DNA of 64,000 nucleotides from Jacaranda mimosifolia (taxonomy: Eukaryota; Streptophyta; Magnoliopsida; Lamiales; Bignoniaceae). The notes beneath the pieces are model-generated. The model was given only the letters and a program-made list of their open reading frames with translations, had not been told where the DNA came from and searched no databases. The position numbers and the translations under genes are program-made. The first letter of the stretch is position 1. The number at the start of each line of letters is the position of its first letter. This document shows positions 22,391-35,700 of this stretch, piece by piece. Where the stretch lies: the NCBI GenBank assembly GCA_018894105.1, contig CM032121.1:23405730-23469729 (forward strand), in the 5' to 3' direction.

Positions 22391-23175
22391 GGAAACTAAT
22401 AAACTCACTAGGCCTAACTTTCGTGATTGATTAAGGAACCTTAAAATCATTCTTGACTTCGAAAAGAAGACTTATGTACTTGATCAATGTCCGTTGGACA
22501 CCTTAGGTGATGATGTCACCAATGAGGCCTATTAAGTGTTCACTAAACTTGTGGATGATGATCTACAAGTGAGATGCCTCATGATGGCTTCCATGACTAA
22601 AGAGCTGCAAAAGACTCACGAGCATATAAGACATGCATGTGAGATCTATAAACACCTACAACAGTTGTATGGTGCTCAAACAAGACACGAAAGGTTTGCT
22701 TTGTCTAGAGAGCTCTTTAGATCAATGATAGTAGAGGGTTAGTGTCTATGATCACGAGCTTAAGATGATTGGACTCATTGAAAAGTTTGGACAACTAGAC
22801 ATGGTCATAGGCAATGATCTCTATGTGGATTTGATCCTAGAATCATTGCCCTTTCATTAGACCAATTCGTTATGAACTTTAATATGTCCAAGCAAGAGGT
22901 GATGATTAACGAATTGTTAAACATGATGGTGACCACCAAGGCGACTATGAAAAAAGAAAAGACTCTTATACTTGCTTCCACCTCTAAGTTAAAGGGCCTA
23001 AGGATCTTAGAAAGAGAGGTAAGAGGAAGAAGAGTTCCTCATCGAAAGGGAAGTAACCCTTGAAAGGTTCGGGGGGAGTTAAGAAGAAGAAAAGTAACAA
23101 AACCAATGTAACTTGTTTTTACTATAGTGAAAATGGGCACCCTCGGGAAGGGTGTGCACTTCAATGAACTTCACT
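22391..23175 (+). pseudogene. CopD gag
   Basis: Capsid/nucleocapsid remnant. Conserved blocks in order: 'LKIILDFEKKTYVLDQ' (about 22440-22490), 'MMASMTKELQKTHEHI' and 'HLQQLYGAQTRHERF' (frame 22536-22742), 'VDLILESLPF' (about 22825), and 'MNFNMSKQEVMINELLNMMV' (22872 on). A zinc knuckle follows at 23113-23160, 'CFYYSENGHPREGC', in which the second Cys of CX2CX4HX4C has become Tyr. The order and wording match BARE-1/Angela-type gag. Stops separate the blocks, and no start codon in frame with the first block is preserved. Confidence 0.8.
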
Positions 23176-23179
23176 TAAT

Positions 23180-23652
23180 GACTAATTCTTCCTCATGGGT
23201 ATTTTGATATCATATGTAGTTCTCACCTTTGTAATTCATCACAAGGGATGGAAAAAAGAAAAAGTCTATGTAAAGGGATATGATCCTCCACCTCGAAAAT
23301 AAAGCAAGAGTTGTCGCCACGGTCCAAGGCATAGTAAAGTTAGACTTGGGAAATGTTTCTATTGTGTTAGATCTTTGTTATTATGTACCTCAACTTATTA
23401 AGAACATTGTTTCAATTCCTGTTCTTGATAATGAAGGATTTGATTTTTCTATATCGAATAGGGTATTGAAAGCATTAAAGAATGGTTTTTTAATTGCACA
23501 AGATACTTTGAATAACAGATTATACATACTAGATTCCCAACCTTCACTAATATACATTCAATCAAGTAAAGGAACATTAGATAACCAAGAAGATGCCATT
23601 CTTTGGCATCTAAATGTTAGTGGCATTTAGGACCTTCCTACTGTGAATCTTG
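23180..23652 (+). pseudogene. CopD protease / pre-integrase region
   Basis: The frame 23280-23630 reads 'ILHLENKARVVATVQGIVKL', 'LCYYVPQLIKNIVSIPVLD' and 'ILWHLNVSGI', the end of the copia protease region and the pre-integrase domain. In family members the last block is LWHxRLGHI; here the His of GHI is lost (SGI), breaking the HHCC zinc-binding site. The protease active site upstream (about 23180-23260) is not recognisable. Confidence 0.7.
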
Positions 23653-24560
23653 TTTGAGGGGGAAAATGACCAAAGCTACTTTTGTAGGACAATTGGAGTA
23701 CTCCACAAGTTATTTGGATTTGATCCATACAGATGTATGTGGCATGCTAAAAGTTAGTGTGAGAGGAGGCCATTCCTACTTCATCATGTTCACCGATGAT
23801 TATAGTCGGTTCGGACATTTGTATCTTATGAAGTACAAGTCTGAGGCCTTTGAAAAGTTCAAAGAGTATAGGAGTGAAGTGGAAAAGCAATTGGCACTTA
23901 GTATTAAAGCTCTTCAATTAAGGGAAAAATACTTAAGTACTAAATTCTTGGATTATCTAAAGGAGAATGGGATTCTCTCCTAATGGACTCCACCCAACAT
24001 ACCCCAACACAATGGTGTAATGAAGAGGAAAAACTGTATCATACCTTATTGGACATGGCACATTCCATGATGAGCTTTTCTGATGTGACCATATCTTTTT
24101 AGGGATACGCCTTAGAAACGATGGCGAAGCTACTAAATGTAGTACATTGAAAGTTGGTGCTAAAGACGCCACATGAGATGTGGTATAGCAAAGCACTCTC
24201 TTACCACTACCTAATGGTCTGAGGGTCTCCTGCTTATATGAGACAGACAGTGGGAGACAAGTTGGACAGTAGATCCACCTTGCGGAAGTTTGTGGGATAC
24301 CTAAGAGAGTCTATAGGCTATTTCTTCTATGATCCCTCATAACAAAAGGTGTTTGTTTTGAGGAACACCACCTTTTTGGAAAAGGAATTTCTATTAGATA
24401 GAAATGACATTGTTGTTGAACTTGATGAAGTTCAAGATGATCAACAAATTCCACAAGCGGTAAAAATAAGTGACCAACAAAAGCTTTAAACATAACCTCT
24501 AAGAAGGTCAGATCGAATTAAGAAGCAACCTGAAAGGTTTGGATTTATTCATGAGACGGG
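23640..24560 (+). pseudogene. CopD integrase
   Basis: 'CESC' of the zinc-binding site is followed by the core with 'LDLIHTDVCG' (first catalytic Asp kept) and 'FTDDYSRFGHLYLMKYKSEA'. The region that should hold the second catalytic Asp is damaged ('IKALQLREKYLS' where relatives have a SDxGGEY motif). The third residue is also lost: 'PQHNGVMKRKN' has Lys where Glu is expected. Downstream, 'DKLDSRSTLRKFVGYL' and 'VLRNTTFLEKEFL' show the usual C-terminal region. It cannot have been active in this form. Confidence 0.78.
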
Positions 24561-24579
24561 CCAATTGGATAGTGGTTCG

Positions 24580-25240
24580 AAGACGTATAAGGAAGCTATG
24601 TTAGACATAGACTCAGGACATTGGCTTAACGCCATGACATCCAAAATGGACTCTATGTACTCTAACAAAGTATGGACTTTGGTAGATCCACCAAAGGAAA
24701 TAGTTATTGTTGGTTGCAAGTAGATCTACAAGCGAAAGCTAGGAGTAGATGGAGAGGTAGTGACCTTTAAGGCATGACTAGTGGAAAAAGGTTACGCTCA
24801 AAGACCCGATATCGATTTCAAGGAAACTTTTTCACCGGTCGCAATGCCTAAGTCCATTTGGATTTTACTTGCCATAGCCGTATATTATGACTATAAGATA
24901 TGACAAATGGATGTGAAAACCGCTTTCCTCAATGGAGACTTTGAAGAAAAAACCTATATAGAGCAACCACAAGGTTTTACATCCGAGGGGAGTGAGCAAA
25001 AAGTTAGCAAACTCCAAAGATCCATTTATGGACTTAAACTGGCATCTCGAAGTTGGAACATACGTTTTAACAAGGCAGTCAAATCGTTTGGCTTTGTTAA
25101 AAATATATATGAACCATGTATATACATGAAGGCTAGTAGGAGTAGTGTACAGTTTATTGTGCTTTACGTCAATGACATCCTTTACATTGGGACTGAGGTT
25201 GGAATGTTAAAGTGTACTTAAGCGTGGTTATCTATACAAT
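24580..25240 (+). pseudogene. CopD reverse transcriptase
   Basis: Starts around 'WLNAMTSKMDSMYSNKVWTL', continues through 'PDIDFKETFSPV' (about 24807-24840), then the frame 24907-25221 with 'MDVKTAFLNGDFEEKTYIEQ', 'KLQRSIYGLK' and the catalytic box. The box reads YVND where active enzymes have YVDD. Stops lie at about 24721 and 24901. The sequence is the standard plant copia RT of the Tork group. Confidence 0.82.
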
Positions 25241-26135
25241 TCTCCATGAAGGATATGGGAAAAGATCCTACATATTAAGAATACGTATCTATAAAGATAG
25301 ATCGAGAAGGATGCTGGAGCTTTCCCAAACCTCGTACATTAACAAAATACTAAAGAGGTTTAGCATGGAAGATCCAAGGGGGGATTTCTTCCCATGGGAT
25401 ATGGCATTCATCTCTCTAAGTCTATGACCCCCAAGACTGAAGACGAGAGACAGAGAATGTCCCATATACTTTATGCCTATGCCATAGGGAGCATAATATA
25501 TGCAGTTCAATGTATAAGACCGAATGTGGCACATGCTCTAAGTGTTATGAGCCATTTCTAATCCGATCCCGATGAGAGTCACTGGACAGCCATAAAATCA
25601 ATCCTTAAGTACTTGAGAAGGACTAAGGACATATTTTTGGTATACAGCAATGGAGAATTGAAACTCGAGGGGTTTTTGAATTCTAGTTTCCAATTCGATG
25701 TAGATGACTTCAAATCCACTTCTAGATTCATATTTTGCCTCCAATGAGTTGGAAGAGTTTCAAACAAGACGCCATAGCTAACTCTACCACAGAGGCATAA
25801 TACATTGCAATTTCGAAAGCTACAAGGAAGGTGTTTGGATGAAATATTTTATTTAAAAGTTGAATGTAGTGCCTAGCATTACTGAGCCAGTAGTTGCCTT
25901 TTGTAACAACAATGGGGCGATAGCACAATCTAAAGAGCCAAGATCTCATCAGCGATCCAAGCACATTTGAGACAATATCACTTGATCCGAGAGATCATTG
26001 ATAGAGGCAACATTTGAGTGGAGAGAGTTGCCTCGAAAGATAATATAGCAGATCCATTGACTAAACCCCCATCGCAAAAGATCTTTGAAGGACATATTGA
26101 GAAGATGGGTCTTAAGGCCATGAGGAATTGGCTTT
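25241..26135 (+). pseudogene. CopD RNase H
   Basis: After RT come 'RSRRMLELSQTSYINKILKR' (connection region), 'LEGFLNSSFQFDVDDFKSTS' (start of the RNase H core, about 25660-25720) and the conserved end 'VASKDNIADPLTKPPSQKIF' (about 26020-26085) followed by 'IEKMGLKAMRNW'. These match the RNase H region that ends copia polyproteins. Many stops and frameshifts are present. Confidence 0.8.
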
Positions 26136-26140
26136 AGGGC

Positions 26141-26151
26141 AAGTGGGAGAT
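26141..26151 (+). other. CopD polypurine tract
   Basis: AAGTGGGAGAT lies directly before the 3' LTR start TGTTGGAATAGTGCC. The same tract occurs at 32720-32729 (CopA) and, reversed, at 37092-37102 (CopH). Confidence 0.85.
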
Positions 26152-26849
26152 TGTTGGAATAGTGCCTCACAAGCTAATTAGATTGGCCTTGTAAACTATT
26201 TTCTTATAAGACAATCTTGACTGAATGATATTCATTATATGGCCATATTTATCTTATGCTATTTATTTACTTCAGTAGCATTTGGATAAAGCCTTTAAAT
26301 AACATATGACTACGGGACTTGATTACACATTGGATGGTGATCATTGAATAATTTTTACACGATCGGGATGTTAAATCTTCTAAGTCAAAGGATCTTATGA
26401 GATAGGGCATATAAGATCCGAATAGACTTGCACTAACGATGTATAAATCCAAAATTTAGATGCTGCTCAGTTCAATGAGCAATCCATTCTATGAGCAATC
26501 TTATATGACATATGGATGCATGTTAGTAAGTGTTTATTAGAGAACAAGGCATTGAAGACTCACCAGAGAATCCACTAGATAGCTAGAGTAGCAAGTTCAC
26601 CAACTTACGCTAGTGCATATAATTAATCCTTTGACCTGAGCATCCATGGTTACCTTGTGTTTGGTCCTCATGCTTTAACTCCTCCCTAGCCAATTAGTAG
26701 GCCCTTCAGGGTGTTGATTGTACATGATCTACTGGACATAGAGGTTTACAAGATCCAATATGGAATCCAACTCCTCACCTTTGTGAGGGCGAATGCATCT
26801 CCTATATATTCTATAACGATCGACTCCAAGAAATTCTTGTGCAAGCCGA

Positions 26850-29788
26850 TGTTAAAGGTCAGTAAGCTACTAGGATCCATTAATTAAACTTTAAAAGCTC
26901 AAAATAACTAATGCTTACAACCTAAAAAGAATCTACTCATGCTTAAAATTTAGATTTAGGTATAGATTTACCTCAAAGAGCAAATTTCTAAGGTCACAAA
27001 GGTGAATACTTCACTGATCTAGATTCTGGCAGACTCTAGCACAGCAGAGAACCAGCAACTTTTGTGCAATATGTAGGAGATTAACTTTAACAAGTTTTAA
27101 AAGCAATAAAAAATGTCAAACATAATTTTGAGAACTTGCACAATACTTGTGCATCTATTATATGTGAAATAAAACACTTTTGGTCACTAAAAGAACACAA
27201 AAAACTAGTGAAAACACATCTAACCCGAAATTAGGTGTTGCTGCCCCAACCAGGCCGCATGGCCTGGCAGCAAGTGTGCACACTGCCCAAGTGGTGTCTG
27301 GCCAGACGTAGCAACTTGCCCTTTTTTGGGTTTAGACCAAGTCAACTCATTTTAGGTTCAACTTTTGTGCACTTAAAAATTTAGGACACCTCCTAAACAT
27401 TAAAACACAATTTAAAATGAAAATTTCAAGTGCTCACACATGCTTCAAAAACAAGTTCAAGTGAGAATCAAATTCTCCAAAAATCTCCCATAAAACTCCG
27501 ATCAAATTAGATCCAAAAATAACCAAAACTATTTTAGTCAATCATCAACATGCTATATCAACATATAACATCAATTGATGCCAAATCAACATTTAACATT
27601 AATAGCTATGAACTAAAACATACTAATCATATAAAACAACACTAAAAACACATATTAGCGTACTTTCAATTCATCAATCAAGGAGCCTCACAATAAATCA
27701 TCCAAACACTCCAATCTATCATATGAATCAAGTATTTTGATAATAAGATTAATTCATCAAATGAATCAATCAAAAACAAAAATCCAAATCAAAGCATGAA
27801 AAAGGCTTCGACACTACTTGAATATTAATAAGCCACGATGATCCATTAATTAAGAGTCAAAAGTTGAAAATAACTAGTGCTTACAACCTAACTAAGATTT
27901 ATTCATGCTTACAATCAAATTATTTGCCTTCATTATAATGATCCACACACCAATTGATCCTCCAAATTCCACTCACTTTTAGTTGGAGAAAATGAGCAGA
28001 ATATCAATATGCGGAATATCAATGGTGAAGGCCAATTTCTAAGGTAGGAAAGAAGAGAGAACAAAGCCTCAACACATGAAGCAATGTTTGAAAAAGAGTT
28101 TTGGAGGGAATTATGGAAGAATCTAATTCTTCACACCTTTTGCAATGATGGTCGATTCACTCTCTCTATATCTATATATAGATGTTGGATGGTGTGATGC
28201 CAAAGTGGAATCACACCTTCCGTGAGGGAGGGCGGCCAAGTGAGGGGTGCCAAGGTGGGAAATTTGAATTCAAATCTCATTTGAATTTCATGTGCATTTT
28301 AATTACATTTGAAATCTAATTTCAAGTTAATTAAGATGTTAATTCAAACGAACATTTCATTTGATTTTCCTTCCAAAATGTATTATTCTCTTTAATTAAA
28401 TTAAACACTTTAATTTAATTAGTTTAACTTTGACTTAACTCTTATGTCAAACAAGCTTAACTCTTAAGCTCAATTTTGTTAACTTAACTCTTTAACTTGA
28501 CCAATTGGTGGTCACTTGGCACCAAATAGTTAACTCCTTAACTGTTGGTCTAATTTTACTCTTTAAATTAGTCAATTAATTTAACACTTAAATTAATCAA
28601 GTCAAAAATTGACCTTTAATTTGGTACCTTAAAATCGGTCACCAAGGAGTAATTCTCTAACTTTTAGAAAATTACTCTATTTAACTAGGAGGCTAATTGG
28701 ATTTTGCGTGTGACCCAATAGGTTCTATCATTCATTGGACATGGGCTCACAACTCTTTGTGACTTTTGAATATCATATATTGATTTTAGTTGAAAATGCC
28801 TTTTAAACTAATCGACTCAATTCAATTAATCTCATTAATTGAAGAATGTCCAATCTCCATGGTCAATGTCCAATCTCAAACCCATAGAGCCCAAACAATT
28901 GACCGAAATAAATGCTTTTGGAGAACCATTATAATCGTATGCTTGCCATGCAAATACGGTCATTCTGTCTCCTATCTCTCGAAAGAGGCTTGAAGTAAGA
29001 TATTTGTCGGCTCCCTAATAGGCTCGATGCTATATCTCTATTCCCAATGTTCAATTCCATTGTATGACCTCACATTTGGAAAACTCCTTTTCTAAATTGC
29101 TATACTACCTTGCACAAGGATTTCTTAGAATCAATTATTATAAAACACATAGGAGATATACTCGCCCTTCACAAAAGTGACGAGTCAAATTCTATCTTGA
29201 ATCTTACAAACCTCCATGTCAAGTAGCTCATACCCAAACTCAACCCGAAAAACCCACTAAGTGGTCAAGGAGGAGTCAAAGCATAAGGACAAAACACAAG
29301 GTTACCATAGATCCTCAGGTCAGAGGACTAATAATGTGCACTAGCGCAAGCTGGAGAACTCGCCACTACTAACTTACCACTCCGGCTATCTAGTGGATTC
29401 TTCGATGGGTCTTCAGTGCTTTGTTCTCTAACAAGCACCCACTAATATGTACCCATATCTCATATGGTTGCGCATGGAATGGAGCAATATCCAACTCTTA
29501 GATTTATGCATCTTTAGTGCAAGTATATCCGGATCTCAAATGCCCTGTCTCATAAGATCTTATGACTTGGAAGATTTAAGATCATGACCGTGTAAGAGTT
29601 ATTGCGTGGTCATTGAACCAAGTCCTGTTGTTATGAGTAATCTAAGGACTTCATCCAAATGTGAGTGAAGTAATGAAAAGCAGAAGATGAAGATGGCCAT
29701 ATGAAGAATATTATTCAATCGAGATTGTTATACAAGGAAATAGCTTCACAAGGCCAATCATATTAGCTTGCTGGGTACTATTCCAACA
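26850..29788 (-). mobile_element. CopE: deletion derivative of a copia element
   Basis: Minus-strand element inserted in the CopD 3' LTR. From right to left it has a 5' LTR (29788-27819), a primer site (about 27804-27818), a leader of about 750 bp with a GC-rich patch (27234-27320), and then only the last 220 bp of the 3' LTR (about 27068-26850). All genes and most of the 3' LTR are gone, with the junction near 27068. I found no clear target duplication; the flanks are GCCGA and AATGT. Confidence 0.7.
27819..29788 (-). mobile_element. CopE 5' LTR
   Basis: 1970 bp. The minus strand starts TGTTGGAATAGTACCC and ends next to a degenerate primer site (minus strand AGTAGTGTCGAAGCC, 27804-27818). 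It holds a palindrome with arms GGTGTGATGCCA (28191-28202) and TGGAATCACACC (28206-28217) next to the TATA run at about 28165-28182. It belongs to the same LTR family as CopA and CopC. Confidence 0.8.
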
Positions 29789-31305
29789 AATGTGACAATT
29801 TGGAATTTCCAAAGATAAGGTCACAAAGGAAATCAAACATTAAGAATAGAAGTATAACATCGAGGCTATTGCGGAGCCGACTAATATTTTTCCCTAAGCC
29901 TCTTTCGTGGAGATAGGAGATGAAAGGACCATATTTGCATAGTATACGTAATGCTAGAATGGTTCTCCAAGAGCATTCACTTTGGCCAATTAGTTTGGTT
30001 CTATGGGCTTGAGGTTGGACATCGACCATGGAGATTGGGTTCTATTCAATTAATGAGATTAATTGGATTGAATCGCTTAGTTTAATGGAGTTTAAACTAA
30101 TGCAAATATTTGATATTCTAATAAGTCATAAAAAGTTGTGAGCCCATGTCTAATAAATGGTAAAACCTAATGGGTTACACACAGAAGCCAAATGCGTGAT
30201 GCATTGAATGAATGAGAATTTTCTCAAAGTTAGAAAATTCATGACCGAACTGAAGGGGAAGAAAATTGAAGTCATTTTTAGCTTGATAAATTGAAGAGTT
30301 AAATTAGTCAAGTTAATTTAAGAGTTAAGTCAAGATCAATTAATTAAGAGTTAATTAAGTAATGCCACATGACTATCAATTGGTCAAATTAATTTGAGGG
30401 TTGAATTAAATTTGGCTAACTTAAAGTGTTAAGCACTTTGACTTAAGAGTTAAGTTAAAGGATTATTAATTAAATTAAAGTGTTTAATTTAATTAAATTG
30501 AAGAGTTAATTTTGGAAGGAATTATTAAATGAAGAGTTCATTTAATATAGAGTTATAATGTATTTGGATGACATTTCATAAGATGAAATGTAAATTCTAG
30601 ATGACATGTAAATTCACACACCACTATGGACCACATGCCACTTGGCATGGGTAGGTAGTGGCCTCTCATTGAGGATTCTATACTTGGATATAGAAATGGC
30701 CGACCACCACTAGCATAGTTAATGAGGTGCGGAATATTTTCTCCCAACAAATTATTAGTGGATACATCTAAAAGTTAGATTCTCCACAAATCTCTCCAAC
30801 CTACCTCATCCTCCCCTTCCATACTAGGCTTGCTTTCCTCCATTTTTCTACAACTATCTCCAGCTATTTTTGTAGAGAAAAGGGACTTTTCATTTGCTGT
30901 GTGGACTATCTCATTAGAGGTAAAATGTTTGGGTTGCTATTGCTGTTGGAAAAATAAATTCTGGCAACTATTTGCAATGAGTTATGAGGGGCTTTATTTT
31001 ATTCCAATTGGGCCTCAATTTTGGTTGTAGGAACTTCAAGGTGTTGAGGAAATATAGTAAAATTTTTAACTCAAAACAAGGAATTTAGATTGGGAAAATC
31101 TGGTTGTGTTCCGCTGCGTTAATGAAGGGATGGCTTCAAGAGTTGAAGGGTATTCTTCCTTGTTCCTTGATTTTCGGTTTCATCATGGTATTTCCTTTCT
31201 AAATCTGAATCCTATGCATGTCTAGATCCTTGTGAATATGTGTGGGCTTGTTTTGTTCATATTTTTTTTGAATTTTAATGGATCTTAACGCCACACACAC
31301 CTTCA

Positions 31306-31960
31306 CTTTGGTAGATCTACCGAAGGGTATAGTACACATTGGTTGCAAGTGGATCTATAAATGAAAGCTAAGAGCCGATGAAGAAGTAATGACTTTTAAA
31401 GCGCAACTAGTGGCAAAAGGTTATGCTCAAAGACCTAATATCGATTTCAAAGAAACCTTTTCACCAATCACAATACCTAAGTCTATTCAAATTTTACTTT
31501 TCATAGTTGCATATTATGACTATGAGATATGGCAAATGAAAGTGAAATCCTCTTTCCTCAATGGAAACATTAATAAAGAAATTTACATAGAGCAATCACA
31601 AGGTTTTACATCTAAAGAGAGTGAGCAAAAGGTTTGCAAACTCCAAAGATCCATTTATGGACTCAAACAGGTATCCAAACTTGGAACATACGTTTTGATA
31701 CGACAGTCAAATTGTTTGTCTTTGTTAAAAATATGTATAAACCTTGTGTGTACAAGAAGGCTAATAAGATTAGTATACAGTTTATTGTACTTTATGTCGA
31801 TGACATTCTTCTCATTGGGAATGAGAGAAAAATATCAGCATGTACAAAAGCATAGTTATCTACACAATTGGGAATAATATCCTACATATTAGGAATATGT
31901 ATCTATAGAGATAGATCGAGCTGGGGCTTTCCCAAACATCGTGCATTGATAAGATACTAA
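31306..31960 (+). pseudogene. CopA reverse transcriptase remnant
   Basis: The RT gene resumes after CopD: 'TLVDLPKGIVHIGCKWIYK', then 'LVAKGYAQRPNIDFKETFSP' (frame from 31389) and 'FLNGNINKEIYIEQSQGFTS'. In the block normally MDVKTAFLNG it reads MKVKSSFLNG, so the first catalytic Asp is lost. A frameshift near 31680 moves the end to another frame, which keeps an intact 'LYVDDILLIGNE' box. The upstream part of RT, together with gag, protease and integrase, is missing. Confidence 0.8.
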
Positions 31961-32715
31961 AGAGGTTTTGTATAGAATAATCCAAAAGGGGACTCATCCC
32001 ACTGGGACATGGCCTTTATCTATGGCCCCTGAGACTAACGACGAGAGACAAAAAATATCCTACACACCTTATGCGTTCGCTATTGGGAGCATAATGTGTG
32101 ATGTTCAATGTGCCAGATCATATATGGCACACGCTCTAAGTGTTACAAGCCGTTTTCAATCCAACCCTGATGAATATCACTAAATGGCCATTAAAATAAT
32201 CCTTAAGTACTTGAGAATGACTAAAGACTTGTTTTTAGGCATACAAAAATAGAGAATTGAAACTCGAGGGGTTTTTAGATCCTAGTTTCCAATCCGATGT
32301 AGATAACCTAAAATTCACTTCTGGATTCATATTTTGCCTCACTCGCAGCACGGTGAATTGGAAGAGTTTCAAACAAGACACCACGAGCGATTTAACTATA
32401 GATGTGAAATACATTGCGATTTTGGAAACTGCAAATGAAGGTGTTTGGATAGAAACTTCATCCAAGAGTTGGATATAGTACCTAGCGTGCATGAGCATAT
32501 GGTTATCTTTTGAAGACAACTTTTGACTTGTGCCAAGATCTCATCAGTGATCCAAACATAAATATATGATATAATTTGATAGAGGCAACATCTGAGTGGA
32601 ACGATTGCCTCAAAAGAAAATATAGCATAACCACTGTCTTAACCCCCAAATGTAAATAGTCTTTGAAGGATATGTTAAGAAAATGGGCCATAAGGCTATG
32701 GGGAATTGGCTATAG
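31961..32715 (+). pseudogene. CopA RNase H remnant
   Basis: Connection region ('MAPETNDERQKISY', 'MAHALSVTSRFQSNPDEYH') followed by the RNase H core 'LEGFLDPSFQSDVDNLKFTS' and 'SFKQDTTSDLTIDVKYIAI' (frame 32257-32478). It ends shortly before the polypurine tract. Stops and frameshifts are present. Confidence 0.75.
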
Positions 32716-32729
32716 GGAAAGTGGGAGAT

Positions 32730-35700
32730 TATTGGAAAACTGCCCCCACAAGCCAATTTGATTAGCATGTAAACTATTTCACTTGTGATACAAACTTGAT
32801 TGAATGATATTCATTAAATGGCCATCTTTATCTTATGCTTATATCTTCTTCACTGGCATTTGGTTGAAGCCTTTAGATCACACAAGACTACGGGACTTAA
32901 TCAGTACACTTGATGATGATTATGAAACAAGTCATATACGGTCGTGATCTAAAATCTTCTAAGTCATAGGATCTTGCAAGATAGGGCATCTAAGTGTTGT
33001 AATAGTGCCTGTCAAGCCAATTAGATTGGCCTTGTAAACTATTTTCTTGTAAGATAATCTTGATTGAATGATATTTCTTATATAGCCATATTCATCTTAT
33101 GCTCATTATTTACTTCACTAGCATTTGGATGAAGCCCTTAGATCACATAAGACTACGGGACTTGATCACGCATTGGATGGAGATCATGAAATAAGTCTTA
33201 TATAGTCGTGATCTTAAATCTTTTAAGTCATAGGATCTTACGAGAAAGAGCATCTAAGATCCGAATAAACTTGCACTATCGATTCATAAATCCAAGAGCT
33301 GGATGTTGCTCCATTCCATGAGCAATCACATATGAGATATAGATGCATGTTAGTGGGTGCTTGTTAGAGAACAAAGCAGTAAAGGCCCGCCTAGAGAATC
33401 TACTAGATAGCCAAAGTGGCAACTTGGTTGTGGCAAGTTCTCCAGCTTACGCTAGTGCATATTATTAGTCCTTTGACCTGAGGATTCATGGTAACCTTGT
33501 TTCTGGTCCTTATGCTTTGACTCTTCCTTGGTCACTTAGCGGGCTGCTCAGTTTGAGATTGTACATCGACTGGAGATGGGGTACCCTTCAATTAATAAGA
33601 TTAATTGAATTAAGTCACTTAGTTTAAAGGAGTTAAAATAATGTGAATATTTGATATTCCATAAGTCACAAGGAGTTGTGAGCCCATATCTAATGAATGG
33701 TAGAACCTAATGGGTCACACACAAAAGTCAAATTGAATGACCTATTAAAGAAATGAGGAGAATTTTCTAAGTGTCAGAAAATTCACTCTTGACCAAATTT
33801 GAAGAAGGTGAAAATTGGAGTCATTTTTGGCTTGATCAATTTAAAAGTTAAATTGGTCAATTTAATTTAACAGTTAATTTAAGATCAATTAATTAAGAGT
33901 TAATTAATTGATCCCACATGACTATTAATTGGTCAAAATAATTTAAGAGTTAAATTAATTTTGACTAGTTTAAAGAGTTAAGTCAAAGTATTATTCATTA
34001 AATTAAAGTGTTTAACTTAATTAATTGGAGAGTTAATTTTGGAAAGAATTATTAAATGAAGGGTTCATTTAATATAGAATTAAAATTCATTTGGAAGATA
34101 TTTCATGAGATGAAATGTAAATTCCAAATGATATTCAAATTCACACAACACTAATTGTTAGTAGCCACCTTGGCCTGGACACATGGCATCCCCTCCTTGA
34201 AGATGGTGTGTGATCATACACCATCCTCCTCCCATATATAGATATAGAAAGGGAACAACCACAAGATAAGCATTATGCAAGGTGTGCATTATTCTCCCAA
34301 CAAGAAACTTTGTTAGTGGGCATCTAATAGTTAGATTCTCGACAAATCTCTCCAACCTCCCTTGTCCTCCCCATCCATACTTGGCCTTTTTTCTTCCATT
34401 TGTCTGCAATTATCTTCAGCCATTTTTTTAGAGATAAGGTCTTTCTACTTGGTGTGTGAACTATCTCATTAGAGGTAAAACATTTGGGTTGCTATTGCTC
34501 TTATTGAAACAGTTTCTTGCAACCACTTGCAACGAGTTCTAGGAAGATTTATTTTATTCTAATTGAGCTAAATTTTTGGCTGTAGGATCTTCAAGGTGTT
34601 GAGGACACTAAGTAAAATTTTTATCTCAAAAGGAGAAGTTTAACTTAGGGAAATCTGTTGGTGTTTCTACTGTGCCAATGAGGAAGCTACTTCAAGAGTT
34701 GAAGGGTGTTTTCTCTTGTTCCTTGATTTTCTGTTTCAACAAGGTTTTTCCCTCTCTAAATCTAAATCCTATGCATGTCAAAATACTTGTGGAAATGTGT
34801 AGGCTAGTTTTATTTAGTTTTTTTGAAAATATTTGGATCTTAATGCCACACATACCTTCACTAAGATCCGGATAAACTTGCACTAACAATGCATAAATCC
34901 AAAAGTTGGATATTGCTCCATTCATGAGCAATACCATATGAGATATGGGTTTCTATTAGAGAACAAGGCACTGAAGGCCCACCTGGAGAACTATTAGATA
35001 GCCGAAGAGGCAAGTCGGTAGTGGCAAGTTCTCTAGCTTACGCTAGTGCATATAATTAGTCATTTGACCTAAGGATCCATGGCGACCTTGTGTTTAGGTC
35101 CTCATGCTTTAACTCTTTCCTGGCCACGTAGCGAATCGTTCGGGTGGTGATTGGGCATGAGTTATTTAGATAAGGAAGTTGTGAGATCTAAGATAGGATC
35201 TGACTCCTTGTCATTATGAAGGGCAAGTAAATCTCCTATGTATTTTATAATGATTGATTCTAAGAAATCCTTGCGCAATGTAGTATGATAATTTTGAAAA
35301 GGAGTTTTCCAAAGATGAGATCCTAAAGGGGAATTGAATATTGAGAATAGAAACATAGTATCGAGGCTATTAAGGAGTCGACACATATCTTGCTACTAGG
35401 GAGTCGACAAATATCTTGCCCTAGGCCTCTTTCGGGAGATCAAAGATGGAAAAACCGTATTTGCATAGTACACATAGAGGAAGAATGATTCTCCAAAAGC
35501 ATTCATTTCAGCCAATTATTTGGGCTCCATCTGCTTGAGGTTGGACATCGACTATGGAGATTAGTTACTCTTCAATTAATAGAGATTAATTGAATTGAGT
35601 TGATTAGTTTAAAGGAGTTTAAACTAATGTGAATATTTGATATTCTAAAGTCACAAAGAGTTGCGAGCCCTTGTCCAATGAATGGTAGAATCTAATGGGT

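Larger units (their letters stand above)
20019..31305 (+). mobile_element. CopD: copia retrotransposon (BARE-1/Angela-like)
   Basis: The most complete copia element in the window. Partial 5' LTR (20019-20426), primer site, 1.95-kb leader, then gag, protease, integrase, RT and RNase H in copia order, polypurine tract and 3' LTR (26152-31305, interrupted by CopE). It was inserted into the RT gene of CopA, which resumes at 31306 with 'ctttggtagatc'. The parallel CopD text at 24673 reads 'tggactttggtagatc'. The left target duplication was lost with the start of the 5' LTR. Confidence 0.85.
26152..31305 (+). mobile_element. CopD 3' LTR, split by CopE
   Basis: LTR pieces are 26152-26849 and 29789-31305, together about 2.2 kb. 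The first stops within 'cttgtgcaag' and the second resumes within 'tgtgacaatttgg', which are adjacent in the unbroken LTR at 38067-38095. It ends CACACACACCTTCA just before CopA RT sequence. Confidence 0.8.

Noticed and set aside
26845..29793. A target duplication for CopE
   Set aside because: GCCGA on the left and AATGT on the right do not match, so I do not claim one. The insertion is inferred only from continuity of the CopD LTR.
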